Assembly (NCBI GenBank): GCA_009838645.1 | Contig: VXRC01000012.1 | Location: forward strand, 32,993 to 96,992 | From: Gemmatimonadota bacterium | Lineage (GTDB): Bacteria > JAAXHH01 | Direction of reading: 5' to 3' | DNA length: 64,000 bases | Shown here: piece by piece, positions 17,122 to 25,763 of the stretch | Position numbering within the stretch: the first letter of the stretch is position 1 | How the letters are laid out: every line of letters starts with the position of its first letter | The notes under the pieces: generated by a model | The model's database searches: none | Seen by the model: the letters and a program-made list of their open reading frames with translations, nothing else | Told to the model about the DNA's origin: nothing | Program-made: the position numbers and the translations under genes

Positions 17122-17145
17122 ACTAGTTATCTGACTAGTTATAAT
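17122..17145 (+). promoter_or_regulatory. Candidate Phd/VapC operator and -10 box
   Basis: Two copies of ACTAGTTAT (17122-17130 and 17134-17142), 12 bp apart, each containing the palindrome core CTAG. The second runs into a perfect -10 TATAAT (17140-17145). A -35-like TTGACT is at 17105-17110, but the 29-nt spacing is too long, so the -35 is uncertain. Tandem half-turn sites over the -10 fit autoregulation by the Phd-type antitoxin starting at 17198. The rest of 16894-17197 shows no gene. Confidence 0.5.
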
Positions 17146-17197
17146 ATCGTTCTTCAGTCCAAATGGGAACGTCGATCATCGATCAGGTCACTTTGTC

Positions 17198-17512
17198 ATG
17201 GGCAGGGAATGGCAGGTCCAGGAAGCGAAGGCGAAGTTCAGCGAACTCCTCGAAACGAGCCGGGAGGAGGGTCCTCAGGTCGTGACCAAGCGGGGCGTGA
17301 AAACGGCCGTCCTGGTTTCCATCGAAACGTGGGAACGGATGGCGCGGTCGACCCGGCTCGGCCTAAAGGACCTGCTGCTGTCGCCGGAAGCGCGCACCGA
17401 GTCCCTGACGCCACTGCGGGAACGGCGTCGAACGCGCGGGACGGCAGACCCGTCAGGACCGGCAAACCCGGCAGACCCAGCAAACCCGCCAGGACCGGCA
17501 AACCCGGAATGA
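17198..17512 (+). CDS. Phd/YefM-family antitoxin with a Pro/Gly-rich repeat tail
   Basis: A 104-residue protein. Residues 5-52 are a Phd fold (WQVQEAKAKFSELLETSREE, then TKRGVKTAVLVSIETWERM) that binds operator DNA and the toxin. The remainder ends in a low-complexity tail with GPANPADPANPPGPANPE, caused by a repeated 15-bp unit at 17456-17470 and 17492-17506. The tail replaces or extends the normal toxin-binding helix end. The VapC gene starts 3 nt after the stop. Antitoxin identity is well supported; the tail is unusual. Confidence 0.88.
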   Translation: MGREWQVQEAKAKFSELLETSREEGPQVVTKRGVKTAVLVSIETWERMARSTRLGLKDLLLSPEARTESLTPLRERRRTRGTADPSGPANPADPANPPGPANPE

Positions 17513-17515
17513 CCC

Positions 17516-17935
17516 ATGTATCTACTGGATACCGAAGTCGTATCGGAGCTTCGCAGGAGCCAGCCGCACAAGGATGCGCTGGCGTGGTTTTCGGACGTGG
17601 CCCCGGACCAGGTCTACCTTTCCGCCGTGACCGTGGGCGAGATTCAGACGGGCATCGAGTTCGCCCGGGCAAAGGATGCTTCCCGGGCGGCGGAACTGGA
17701 GTCCTGGATGGGCAAACTGATGGATTCCCAACGTGTCCTTCCCATGGATACGGCGGTCTTCCGCGTGTGGGGAAGGCTTCTGTACCGCCGGTGGGACGTC
17801 CGCATGACCGACGCCATGATCGCCGCGACGGCCGTGGTGCACCGGCTGACCGTGGTCACCGGGGATCCAGAATCCTATGACCGGCTCGGCGTAGAAACGC
17901 TGAATCCATACGAGAAGGTAAACGGTAATGTATGA
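17516..17935 (+). CDS. vapC: VapC/FitB-type PIN-domain toxin
   Basis: A 139-residue PIN ribonuclease. The four acidic metal ligands are visible as Asp5 (YLLDTEVVSEL), Glu42 (TVGEIQTG), Asp99 (RMTDAMIAATA) and Asp117 (VVTGDPESYDR). Members cleave tRNA or rRNA when freed from the antitoxin. The gene follows a Phd antitoxin by 3 nt, and its stop overlaps the start of the enolase-superfamily gene by 8 nt. All catalytic residues are intact. Confidence 0.92.
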   Translation: MYLLDTEVVSELRRSQPHKDALAWFSDVAPDQVYLSAVTVGEIQTGIEFARAKDASRAAELESWMGKLMDSQRVLPMDTAVFRVWGRLLYRRWDVRMTDAMIAATAVVHRLTVVTGDPESYDRLGVETLNPYEKVNGNV

Positions 17936-19310
17936 CGTAGACGCCATCGCCGCCTACGACCGGGAGAACGTGGCGGACATCAAGGCCCGCCAGGGCCGGA
18001 TCAACGAGGACGGGCGCGCGGCCGGGCTGAAGATCACGGACGTGCGCACCTGGCGCGTGCTGATGCCGTGGCGGGGCACGAAGCGATGGGACGGGTCCGC
18101 GGAAGGGTTCTCATTCGCCGAATTCGAAACAGACCAGGGCCTGGTGGGCGTAGCCGAAGGTTTGTCCAGCGAGGCCGACGCGCTGCGTTCCCGGGTCCTG
18201 GGAAAAAACCCCTTCGAACCGGAGGTCCGCGGGTTGATGGGCCTGGCCTACTGGGACCTGGCCGGCAAGATCGCCGGAAAGCCCCTCTACCGGTACCTTC
18301 GCGAGGTCTTCGAACTGGATACTCCGGTGGTCACGAAGATCCCCATCGCGGCCTACACCTGGTGCCGCTTCCCCGACGTGAACGGCGAGCACGAGGTGAC
18401 CTTCGACACCTATCCGCGGCACGTGAAAGCGCTCATGGAGGACGAGACCTTCCGGATCATCAAGCTGTCCATGTGCGACTTCGAGCCCCATCGTTACGTC
18501 GAGCTCATCCACAACATCCGCGATGAGGTGGGCTTCGACGTGGACATCCGCGTCGATCCCCACGCGTCGTGGAGCGAGAGCGAAGCCCTGCGGTTCATGC
18601 AGGGGGTGGAGGACTGCCGGATCGAATGGATCGAGGAACCCGTCGGCGGCCGGTTCGAGAACATCTTCCGCGCCGGCCACCGCCTGCGGCTCATGAGCAG
18701 CATCCCCATTTCCTCCCATGTCTGGCTGCCGCCCCTCCGCCGGGACGCGGCGCCCCGCCCCTACGGCGCTCATGTTTCGGGCCGCTACGGCGACGAGACC
18801 CTGGACCAGCCGCTGGACCTCGACGCCATACGCCGCCACGTGGCCGCCGACGTGACCGCGCCGGACGCCTACGCGGGGCCGCTGGCCCTCAAGCGGTACT
18901 ACGACACCGCCCGGTTCATGGGCATGGAACTGGGCATGCACAGCGCCTACGAACTGGGTCCGGGCACGGCCATTCGCCTCCACGTCGCCGCCTTCGCCTT
19001 CCCCTACACCATTCCCTACCACATCGTACACGGGAATGGGACCATGCCCATGTCGCTTCACGGCCTGGACGCCCACTACAACCAGTGGGTGGGTGACGTC
19101 ATCAAGGGCGGCAAGATGCCCTACGAGGACGGTTGCCTCCGCGTTCCCGAAGGACCCGGCCTGGGGGTGGAACTCGATCACGACCTGCTCGACGAATACC
19201 GGTGGACGGAAGAGAAGCAGGATCTGCACACCCGCCACATCGAGGCAATCCGGGCGAACCATCTCGACCGGCTGGGCTGGCGCAAGGACCGGCTGGGCTG
19301 GCTGCGGTAG
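17928..19310 (+). CDS. Enolase-superfamily sugar-acid dehydratase/mandelate racemase-like
   Basis: A 460-residue protein. The capping domain covers about residues 25-130. The barrel has VDIRVDPHASWS (metal Asp), IEWIEEPV (metal Glu) and ELGMHSAYELGPG, the His-containing end typical of the glucarate/mandelate branch. The KxK motif is reduced to IKLSM. About 40 residues are inserted after SSHVWLPP. The likely role is dehydration or epimerisation of a sugar acid. It overlaps vapC by 8 nt (same ATGTATGA). The C-terminus DRLGWRKDRLGWLR is a 15-bp repeat (19267-19281, 19288-19302). Confidence 0.85.
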   Translation: MYDVDAIAAYDRENVADIKARQGRINEDGRAAGLKITDVRTWRVLMPWRGTKRWDGSAEGFSFAEFETDQGLVGVAEGLSSEADALRSRVLGKNPFEPEVRGLMGLAYWDLAGKIAGKPLYRYLREVFELDTPVVTKIPIAAYTWCRFPDVNGEHEVTFDTYPRHVKALMEDETFRIIKLSMCDFEPHRYVELIHNIRDEVGFDVDIRVDPHASWSESEALRFMQGVEDCRIEWIEEPVGGRFENIFRAGHRLRLMSSIPISSHVWLPPLRRDAAPRPYGAHVSGRYGDETLDQPLDLDAIRRHVAADVTAPDAYAGPLALKRYYDTARFMGMELGMHSAYELGPGTAIRLHVAAFAFPYTIPYHIVHGNGTMPMSLHGLDAHYNQWVGDVIKGGKMPYEDGCLRVPEGPGLGVELDHDLLDEYRWTEEKQDLHTRHIEAIRANHLDRLGWRKDRLGWLR

Positions 19311-19352
19311 ACGAGCCGCGCTACCAGGCCGACCGCGCCGCCGTGCCGACCG

Positions 19353-19385
19353 CCAGCCTTCCACGCGCCACCAGCCTTCCACGCG
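19353..19385. repeat. 15-bp duplication between convergent genes
   Basis: CCAGCCTTCCACGCG occurs at 19353-19367 and 19371-19385, 18 bp apart. It fills the gap between the enolase-superfamily stop and the end of the convergent MFS gene, next to the 15-bp repeat inside the enolase-superfamily C-terminus. Confidence 0.8.
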
Positions 19386-19394
19386 GCCGTCCCC

Positions 19395-20624
19395 TCAGTC
19401 CTTCCGCAACCCGCCAACTCTCCACAGTACGCTGACTACCCCCAGGCTGGCGATCCCGCCGCAAACCGTGAGGGCCAGGGGCGCGCCCGCGACCGCGGCC
19501 AGTCCGCCGACGAGCAGGCGGCCGGGCGGACCGCCGCCGATGGCGAGGACAAGGAGGCCCATGACCCGGGGCCGCATGGCGTCGCTGGACGTGCGGAGGA
19601 CGATGGAGGACTGCATGATACCGAACCCGGTCTGCCCGACGCCCACCAGGATCAACATGATGAGCGAAAGCGGGAAGGACGTCGACAGGGCGAAGACCAG
19701 CGTGGCCAGGGCGTTCACAAGGGAACTGATGGTGAAGACCATGCCGTCGCGGTAGTGTTGACCCAGCCGGTCGATTAGGGCGATGCCGAGGATGGAGCCG
19801 ATGCCGGTGCCCGCGCCGAGGATGCCCAGTTCCAGGGGGCCGAGGAAGAGGACGTCCCGGACGAAGACGGGCAGCAGGACCTGGTAGGAGAAGGCGAAGG
19901 CGTTCATGATGAAAGTGATGATCAGCACGCCCGAGATCCTGGGATGCCGGCGGGAATACCGGTAGCCGAGGAGCAGGTCCTTCATGGGACCGAGCCGGCC
20001 CTTCTTCCGGCCCTTCCGGTCCGTAGCGGCGGAGAGCCGGACGATCACGACGATCTGGACGACCTGCAGGAGGAAGAGGGCCAGGAAGCCGCCCTTCGTC
20101 CCGGCGAACTCGAGCAGGACGCCGCTCATGAGCGGCCCGATCAGCCGGGAGATGTTCTGGGGCACCGTCTCCAGCACCATGGCGTCTGTCGTCCGGTCCT
20201 TGCCCACCAGGTCCGGGATAAGCGCCCGGCGGCAGGACCAGTCGTAGGCGCTGCCCAGGCCGATCAGGACGGAGCCGATGACGACGTGCCAGAAGGCCAG
20301 GTGGCCGAGCAGGGCGAGGACCCAGAAGAGGCCGATGACGATGCAGTTGATGAACTGGGCGTTGACGATCAGCCGGCGGTAGCTCACGTACCGGACCACC
20401 GTGCTGAAGAAGGGGCCGAAGAGCATGAACGGCGCCATGCGGCAGAAGCTGACCAGCGCCACCATGCCGGCCGAGTCGGTCATTTCCAGCACGACCCAGC
20501 CGACGATCAGTTCGTCCATCCAGCGCGTCTGCCACCAGATGCTGCTGGATATCCAGAGGTTACGGAAGTCGGGTATGGAAAGCAGGCGGGCCGCTTTCCA
20601 GCGTGAGCCGAGCCGGACGAACAT
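19395..20624 (-). CDS. MFS transporter
   Basis: A 409-residue integral membrane protein with about 12 hydrophobic segments. The N-terminus ARLLSIPDFRNLWISSSI is typical of MFS_3/enterobactin-exporter-like members. The central cytoplasmic loop after helix 6 is basic (ATDRKGRKKGRLGPMKD). It probably exports or imports small molecules using the proton gradient; the substrate is unknown. The gene diverges from the PIG-L gene, sharing a 224-nt promoter region. Confidence 0.9.
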   Translation of the reverse strand: MFVRLGSRWKAARLLSIPDFRNLWISSSIWWQTRWMDELIVGWVVLEMTDSAGMVALVSFCRMAPFMLFGPFFSTVVRYVSYRRLIVNAQFINCIVIGLFWVLALLGHLAFWHVVIGSVLIGLGSAYDWSCRRALIPDLVGKDRTTDAMVLETVPQNISRLIGPLMSGVLLEFAGTKGGFLALFLLQVVQIVVIVRLSAATDRKGRKKGRLGPMKDLLLGYRYSRRHPRISGVLIITFIMNAFAFSYQVLLPVFVRDVLFLGPLELGILGAGTGIGSILGIALIDRLGQHYRDGMVFTISSLVNALATLVFALSTSFPLSLIMLILVGVGQTGFGIMQSSIVLRTSSDAMRPRVMGLLVLAIGGGPPGRLLVGGLAAVAGAPLALTVCGGIASLGVVSVLWRVGGLRKD

Positions 20625-20646
20625 GGACGCCCTGTGGAAAATCCTG

Positions 20647-20674
20647 TTGACGGGCAGGTGGGACCATCTATATT
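20647..20674 (+). promoter_or_regulatory. Promoter of the PIG-L/rhamnose mutarotase unit
   Basis: TTGACG (20647-20652), 16-nt spacer, TATATT (20669-20674). It starts 22 nt from the divergent MFS start and about 175 nt before the PIG-L ATG. Nothing else is recognised in 20625-20848. Confidence 0.5.
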
Positions 20675-20848
20675 CCGATTTATCTGAACGATCGGCACCA
20701 CCGATAACCGGATCTCCTCGTCGTCTGCCGACAATCCGGTCCGCGGTGATTCTGGGACAAGAAAGCCTTTCTATCGGCCACAGTCAAGCGTTCCGCATAC
20801 CCTTTCGAACGCCGTGATCACGCCTGCTCGAAATATGGGAGTGCCGTC

Positions 20849-21709
20849 ATGAGCGACGGGCTTCGCATCCTGTCCATCGGTGCGCATCCGGCCGACATAT
20901 TCGACCAGTCGGGCGGCGCCATGGCCCATCACACCGCCCGCGGGGACTGGGTGGGATGCGTCGTGCTGACTCACGGCGCCCGCGTGCACGACAAGGTCAT
21001 CAGCGACGACATGTTCCACGCGGATGAGGTGCCGGACGGGGACACCCTGAAGCGGATGATGGCGGAACGGTCCGACGTAAAGGCGGAAGAGGTGAAATCG
21101 GCGTGCCGCGCCCTCGGCGTGGAGGACGTCTATTTCATGGGCGTGGATGATGCCGTGCTTCTGCCGGACCGGCCGATCGTGCGCCAGCTCGCCAGCCTGT
21201 TGCGGGAACTGAAGCCGGATATCATCCTCACGCATTTTCCCGACGAGGGCGGCGGCACCTGGAACCCCCACGCCGTGGCCGGACGGATCGTCATGCTCGC
21301 CATGGGGCTGGCCGGCTCCGTCGACCCGGGCGACCGGCGTCCTCCCCACCAGGTGGCCCAGGTGTTCTACTGGGGCTGCGGCGGGGCGAGTCTTCCCAGG
21401 AACGTCTGGGACGCCCGCGGCGGGTACTACAACGACGTCTTCATCGACATCACGGACGTGGTCGACAAGAAACTGGCCGCGCTGGACGCCCTGGTGAGCC
21501 AGGGCTACGGCGGCGCATACGCGCGCAAGCGCATCGAGACGTCCGACGGGGCCTTCGGAAGCGCGGGCCACGTCGCCTACGCCGAGGGGTTCATTACGCT
21601 CAATGCCGAAACCCACTACTACTTCCCCGTCTCGTCCTACGCCCTCGAACGGGCCCGCCGATCGGACCACGAGAACATCGAGAAAGTCAGTTACAAGTAC
21701 GAAGCGTGA
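20849..21709 (+). CDS. PIG-L/LmbE-family deacetylase-like protein with an altered AHPDD motif
   Basis: A 286-residue protein of the LmbE/MshB/PIG-L fold, whose members deacetylate N-acetyl sugars with a bound zinc. The usual AHPDD reads AHPAD here. His13 and Asp16, the two zinc ligands, are kept, but the catalytic Asp15 is Ala. A later His is in NPHAVAGRIV. The family's deacetylase chemistry may therefore be lost or changed. Two start/stop-close genes follow (rhamnose mutarotase, unknown), suggesting sugar metabolism. Confidence 0.82.
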   Translation: MSDGLRILSIGAHPADIFDQSGGAMAHHTARGDWVGCVVLTHGARVHDKVISDDMFHADEVPDGDTLKRMMAERSDVKAEEVKSACRALGVEDVYFMGVDDAVLLPDRPIVRQLASLLRELKPDIILTHFPDEGGGTWNPHAVAGRIVMLAMGLAGSVDPGDRRPPHQVAQVFYWGCGGASLPRNVWDARGGYYNDVFIDITDVVDKKLAALDALVSQGYGGAYARKRIETSDGAFGSAGHVAYAEGFITLNAETHYYFPVSSYALERARRSDHENIEKVSYKYEA

Positions 21710-21752
21710 AAGTACAGGTCAGCCACAAATACGAAGCGCGAAGGAGATTGCC

Positions 21753-22073
21753 ATGCAGCGGGTCGGGTTCATTTTGAAAGTCAAGGAAGACATGATCGAA
21801 GGCTACAAGAAGCACCACCGGGAGGTCTGGCCCGAGATGCTGGAGGCGTTGCAAGACGCGGGCTGGCGCAACTACTCGCTGTTCATGCGCGAGGACGGGC
21901 TGCTCTTCGGATACTGCGAGACCCCGGATTTCGAGAAGGCGCTGGCCAGGATGGCGGAGACGGACGTCAACGCGCGCTGGCAGGAGTTCATGGCACCCTA
22001 TTTCGAGAACCTCGGCGGTAAGCACGCCGACGAGAATATGGTGCCGCTGGAGCAGGTTTTCTACCTGGAATGA
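21753..22073 (+). CDS. rhaM: L-rhamnose mutarotase
   Basis: A 106-residue protein beginning MQRVGFILKVKEDMIEGYKK, followed by HREVWPEMLEAL, GWRNYSLF, GLLFGYCE and WQEFMAPYFE. All are hallmarks of RhaM/YiiL, which interconverts alpha and beta L-rhamnose. The ATG at 21753 has AAGGAG 7 nt upstream; the longer frame overlaps the previous gene. The neighbours are a PIG-L-like protein and a sugar isomerase, in keeping with deoxysugar catabolism. Confidence 0.93.
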   Translation: MQRVGFILKVKEDMIEGYKKHHREVWPEMLEALQDAGWRNYSLFMREDGLLFGYCETPDFEKALARMAETDVNARWQEFMAPYFENLGGKHADENMVPLEQVFYLE

Positions 22074-22124
22074 CAGGTAAAGCGCGCCCCCTGCGCGCAG
22101 GGTAACAAGGGTAAACAAGACCAC

Positions 22125-23183
22125 TTGGACACCACCACCCTCGATACGCCCGTCCTGACGCAAGACGAAAAGCGGTTGATCCGGGACATCACCGATTCGC
22201 TGAAGGAATGCAGGAATCCCGACGCCGCGCACCTCGACCAGGCGATCTGCGAGTCCATCGCCCGGTTGAGCGACCTGGCCAGGGTCATGAACGCCTATCC
22301 CTCCCTGCTGGAGAGCCAGTCCCTCGGCCAGCAGCGGCGGGATGCCGCTTCCCTCATCGAGGCGCTGTCCAACGCCACGCTCTTCACCGTCGACATGCTG
22401 CTTCCCATGCGGGCCGCGGTCGGGCAGGTGTACGTCATGGCGCGGCTGAACCTGTTCCGTCTCCTGCACCAGGTGGTCCAGGAGGCGCTGGGCGGCCGGG
22501 ACGAATTCACGGCCGTGGAAGACGCCATCGGCGCCCGGATTAGCCAGAGCATCCACAACAAGGTGATCGAATCGCTGCTGATCGCCATCGTCTGCGACGA
22601 CAGCCTCGGCCGCGCGGTCCGCATCAAGGCGGCCACCGCCCTGACCCACCTTTGGGAGGACCGGTTCTCCCGGCGGATCGAAGCCTTCCTGCCCGTCCTC
22701 GAAACCACCTGGGAAGCCCGGCGGCAGACGACCGTTCAGCTGGGCACCCTCATGGGGGTTTCCGAGGTATTCGCCCTGATGCGCGCGGGCGGCGACATCC
22801 GGTTCCTCGACTATTTCTCCAGGAAGACCTGTCCGCCGGAGGAACTGCAGGCCTTTCGAGAATTCCTCTTCAGCGTGTCCACCGAGGAACTCGAATCCCT
22901 GGGCGACAAACTGAAAGAGGGGCAACACAGGGCGTCGTATCCGGGCGTCGACACCACCCTGTCCCTGTCGCCCACCTATCTCTACGACCATACGGCCACC
23001 GACTTCGTCACCCAGCTCTACCTGTTCTTCGTCAAGCGCCACCTCGAAGCCCACGCGCGGCGGATCCGAAACCTACCCGGTCCCAAGCGTACGGCCGAAG
23101 AATACGTCATGGTCTATTTCCTGGAACAGTCCTGCACGATGGACAGCGACCGGGTCGACGGCAGAAAGGACGATACGCAGTGA
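22125..23183 (+). CDS. Uncharacterised all-alpha protein
   Basis: A 352-residue protein with an apparent TTG start at 22125. It is almost entirely helical, has no membrane segment or signal peptide, and includes ESLLIAIVCDDSLGRAVRIK and LTHLWEDRFSRRIEAFLPVL, which look like HEAT-like helical hairpins. No enzyme motif recognised. Its stop overlaps the GTG start of the isomerase-like gene (GTGA), so the two are translationally coupled. Function unknown. Confidence 0.7.
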   Translation: MDTTTLDTPVLTQDEKRLIRDITDSLKECRNPDAAHLDQAICESIARLSDLARVMNAYPSLLESQSLGQQRRDAASLIEALSNATLFTVDMLLPMRAAVGQVYVMARLNLFRLLHQVVQEALGGRDEFTAVEDAIGARISQSIHNKVIESLLIAIVCDDSLGRAVRIKAATALTHLWEDRFSRRIEAFLPVLETTWEARRQTTVQLGTLMGVSEVFALMRAGGDIRFLDYFSRKTCPPEELQAFREFLFSVSTEELESLGDKLKEGQHRASYPGVDTTLSLSPTYLYDHTATDFVTQLYLFFVKRHLEAHARRIRNLPGPKRTAEEYVMVYFLEQSCTMDSDRVDGRKDDTQ

Positions 23184-24016
23184 TCAAACTCGGTTGCATG
23201 TCCTTGAGTTACGGCCACGCCATTTCCGAAGGCCGCATGGACCTGTTCGAATTCATCGACCACGTCCGTGAAATGGGACTCGACGGGATCGACATCCATA
23301 CCCGGGCGCTGGAATCGGAAGATGACGCGTACCTGCGGGACGTGCGCATGCGGTGCCTGCAGCGGGGGCTTGCCATCTCCTACCTGGGCATCAGCAACAA
23401 CTTCGGGAAGCCGCCCGGGGAGATCGCCGCCGAAATACAGATGGTCAAGCACTGGATCGACGTGGCCGCGCGGCTGAACGTGCCCCTGGTCCGGATCTTC
23501 GCGGCCTGGGACCGGGAGGACACGCCCGCGCGCGTCACCTGGTCCCGGATGATCTACGGCATCTCCGAGGTGGTGGATCACGGAGCCGCCCGGGGCGTGG
23601 CCGTGGGGCTTCACAACCACAATCACGGCTGCGTGACCCGCACCGGCGACGACGTCGTGCGCATCCTGAACCAGGTGGATCGCCCCACGTTCACCCATAT
23701 CCTCGACACGGGCCAGTACGCCGGGTCGCCGGGCGCTTCGGGCAGCAGGGGCAACCCGGACCCCGCCTACGATTTCTACGGCAGCATGGAGAAGAGCGCG
23801 CCGTACGCGGCGCACGTCCGGGCGAAGTTCTACCGCATCCAGTCCGGCGAGGAAGAGTGGCTGGACTATCCCCGCATACTGGGGATCCTGAAGCAGGTCG
23901 GTTTCAATGGCTGGATGTCGGTCGTCTACGAAGGGCAGGACGTCGAAGCCGAGGAGATCGCGGTACCCAAGGCCGTCGCCTACCTGCGGCGCCTTCTCGC
24001 CGAAAACGGCATGTGA
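23180..24016 (+). CDS. Sugar phosphate isomerase/epimerase (xylose isomerase-like TIM barrel)
   Basis: A 278-residue protein with a GTG start at 23180 that overlaps the upstream stop (GTGA). Key segments are MGLDGIDIHTRALESED, LGISNNFGKPP, VRIFAAWDRED, VAVGLHNHNHGCVTR (metal-site His cluster), THILDTGQYAGSPGA (metal Asp) and MSVVYEGQDVEAEE (final Glu). The substrate is unknown; the rhamnose mutarotase two genes upstream points to sugar epimerisation. Its last 37 nt overlap the convergent DNA methylase gene. Confidence 0.85.
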   Translation: MIKLGCMSLSYGHAISEGRMDLFEFIDHVREMGLDGIDIHTRALESEDDAYLRDVRMRCLQRGLAISYLGISNNFGKPPGEIAAEIQMVKHWIDVAARLNVPLVRIFAAWDREDTPARVTWSRMIYGISEVVDHGAARGVAVGLHNHNHGCVTRTGDDVVRILNQVDRPTFTHILDTGQYAGSPGASGSRGNPDPAYDFYGSMEKSAPYAAHVRAKFYRIQSGEEEWLDYPRILGILKQVGFNGWMSVVYEGQDVEAEEIAVPKAVAYLRRLLAENGM

Positions 24017-24750
24017 GGCTTAGAAAGCAGCGAGGTGATGTGCAGGCAGGAATCGGGGTTCAGTTCCACCGAGATGCTGCGGCGCCCCAGCGCGCGCGCG
24101 GCCAGGGCGATCGTGCCCTGCCCGGCAAAGGGGTCCAGGACCGTCTCGCCCGCGTATGACCAGAGGCGGACCAGGCGCCTGTAGGGATGTTCCAGGTTAT
24201 CGTCGGGCGTCCAGACGGCCTGGCGGCCCGCCCGCCATGCTGAAGCGGGTACTCCGCTTTCTTCCACGACGCCAGGCGCCGGCGCTTCGGACTCGCCGGG
24301 CTTCCGGTAGGCCAGGATGGTCTCGGCGTGCACCTTGGGCCGGCATCCGAGCGGAACGCGGGCATCCGCCGGTTCCTCCCGCACCGCCTTCCCCGGTTCG
24401 AACCAGTACCACGTGGCTTCGTACTGAAATCCCGCCTCCTGGAGACCGCGGTGCGTATCCGCCGCGAGGGCGACCGGTTCATTCCGCCAAAGCAGGTCGG
24501 CGATCCATACGATCATCGCCCTACCGGGCATAAGGCACCGGTGGCACTGCGCCCACACCTCGGAGAGCGAGGCCAGGAAGTCCGGATAGGTCTGGCCGAA
24601 ACCGATCTGGTCCGGGTGGCCGTAGTCGCCGCTCTCCCACCAGGGCGGACAGGTCAGGACCAGGCCGGCGCACCCGTCGGGGATCGGGTCCATCCTGCGC
24701 GCGTCGCCCAGCCAGAGCTGGACCTGGTCGTCATCGTGGTAAAGGCGCAT
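23980..24750 (-). CDS. Orphan beta-class DNA methyltransferase (N4/N6)
   Basis: A 256-residue protein with the permuted beta-class order: catalytic motif IV first (TCPPWW at residues 33-38), then SAM motif I near residue 213 (LDPFAGQGT). TCPPWW departs from the common SPPY/DPPY tetrads, with Cys for Ser/Asp and Trp for Tyr. It would methylate DNA at the N4 of cytosine or N6 of adenine. No restriction endonuclease or specificity gene is adjacent, so it is an orphan. The 3' end overlaps the convergent isomerase gene tail-to-tail by 37 nt and ends in a basic ARRRRR tail. Confidence 0.82.
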   Translation of the reverse strand: MRLYHDDDQVQLWLGDARRMDPIPDGCAGLVLTCPPWWESGDYGHPDQIGFGQTYPDFLASLSEVWAQCHRCLMPGRAMIVWIADLLWRNEPVALAADTHRGLQEAGFQYEATWYWFEPGKAVREEPADARVPLGCRPKVHAETILAYRKPGESEAPAPGVVEESGVPASAWRAGRQAVWTPDDNLEHPYRRLVRLWSYAGETVLDPFAGQGTIALAARALGRRSISVELNPDSCLHITSLLSKPHMPFSARRRRR

Positions 24751-24859
24751 TGCGGAAAGTGTTCCGTACGGAAGAGGTCGGGCTCACTTTTTGGCCGCGG
24801 GCTGACCGAGACGTGAGGCTGGCGGAACGCGAAGGCTGGCGGCGGCCTTCACCGCCGCA

Positions 24860-25744
24860 TCAAGCTTCGGGCCAGATTTCGGCCAGGGCGCTTGAAATGA
24901 TCACGGGACTGGGGCCGTCCACCCGGAAGCACTCCTCCGCCGACAGGGCTTCGTCCATGAGCCCGCCCGTCATGGACCGGGGCCAGCCGAACCACCGGTA
25001 GACCGCCTTCTCGTCGACGGCCCCGGCGGACTCCACGGCGCCCACGAGCAGGCTGCGCATGGCATGACGGCGGGTCAGGGAAACGGCTTCCCTCGCCGTC
25101 TCGTCGGGCACCCATCGCTTCGTCAGTTCCCATACGCACGAAGCAGCGTCATGGACGTTCCTTCCAGGCTGTCCGGACCGTCCGGGTACGATCAACCACA
25201 GCTTCTCGAGTTCCAGCAACGCCTTGCGGAAAGTCCGCCCGTCCATGGGGACGGATCCGGCGAGCCGGTCCCGCAGCGCCCGGACCGTGGCCGGTCCGTC
25301 CCGTTCGATGCAGTCGGCCAGGCGGAACGCCGCCGGGGAGATCCGGTTGCGCTCCCGGGCGCCCTGGAAGCCTTCCCCTTCCATGGCCAGCAGGGCCGCC
25401 CAGTGCTTCCGAGCGACCAGCGTGGGTCTGCGTTTCACGAAGGTGCCGAACAGGCAGGGAACGGCTTCGGGCAGGTCGCTCAGCCAGATGCTGGCGATGC
25501 CCTGTCCCGTGCTGATCCCGTTATCGTTTCCGCCAAGACCGGTCCTGCCGTCTATGGCCTCCTGGATACTGGGGAGTTCGGTGCCGGAGTAGACCGAGAC
25601 GAAACACCGTTCCAGGATGAACTCGCCGGCCTGTTTCCTGCTCTTCAGGCGGCGCGACGGGGTCAGGCGGTGGTTTTCGGTCACGCGCCCGCGGACGCCG
25701 TCGGGCAGCATGGGGAACAGTTTCGACTTGGTGAGTATGGACAT
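24860..25744 (-). CDS. Winged-helix protein, possibly AlkZ-related
   Basis: A 294-residue protein. Residues about 135-185 (RLADCIERDGPATVRALRDR, then FRKALLELEKLWLIVPG) and a second copy near 235-265 (AVDEKAVYRWFGW) look like winged-helix units. Tandem winged helices and the overall length resemble AlkZ/YcaQ DNA glycosylases and AlkZ-related proteins, but no catalytic QxQ motif is seen. It is the last gene of a reverse-strand set with polyphosphate glucokinase and the cold-shock/VOC fusion. Function uncertain. Confidence 0.5.
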   Translation of the reverse strand: MSILTKSKLFPMLPDGVRGRVTENHRLTPSRRLKSRKQAGEFILERCFVSVYSGTELPSIQEAIDGRTGLGGNDNGISTGQGIASIWLSDLPEAVPCLFGTFVKRRPTLVARKHWAALLAMEGEGFQGARERNRISPAAFRLADCIERDGPATVRALRDRLAGSVPMDGRTFRKALLELEKLWLIVPGRSGQPGRNVHDAASCVWELTKRWVPDETAREAVSLTRRHAMRSLLVGAVESAGAVDEKAVYRWFGWPRSMTGGLMDEALSAEECFRVDGPSPVIISSALAEIWPEA

Positions 25745-25763
25745 GTACGGCGCTTTCTGCGGG

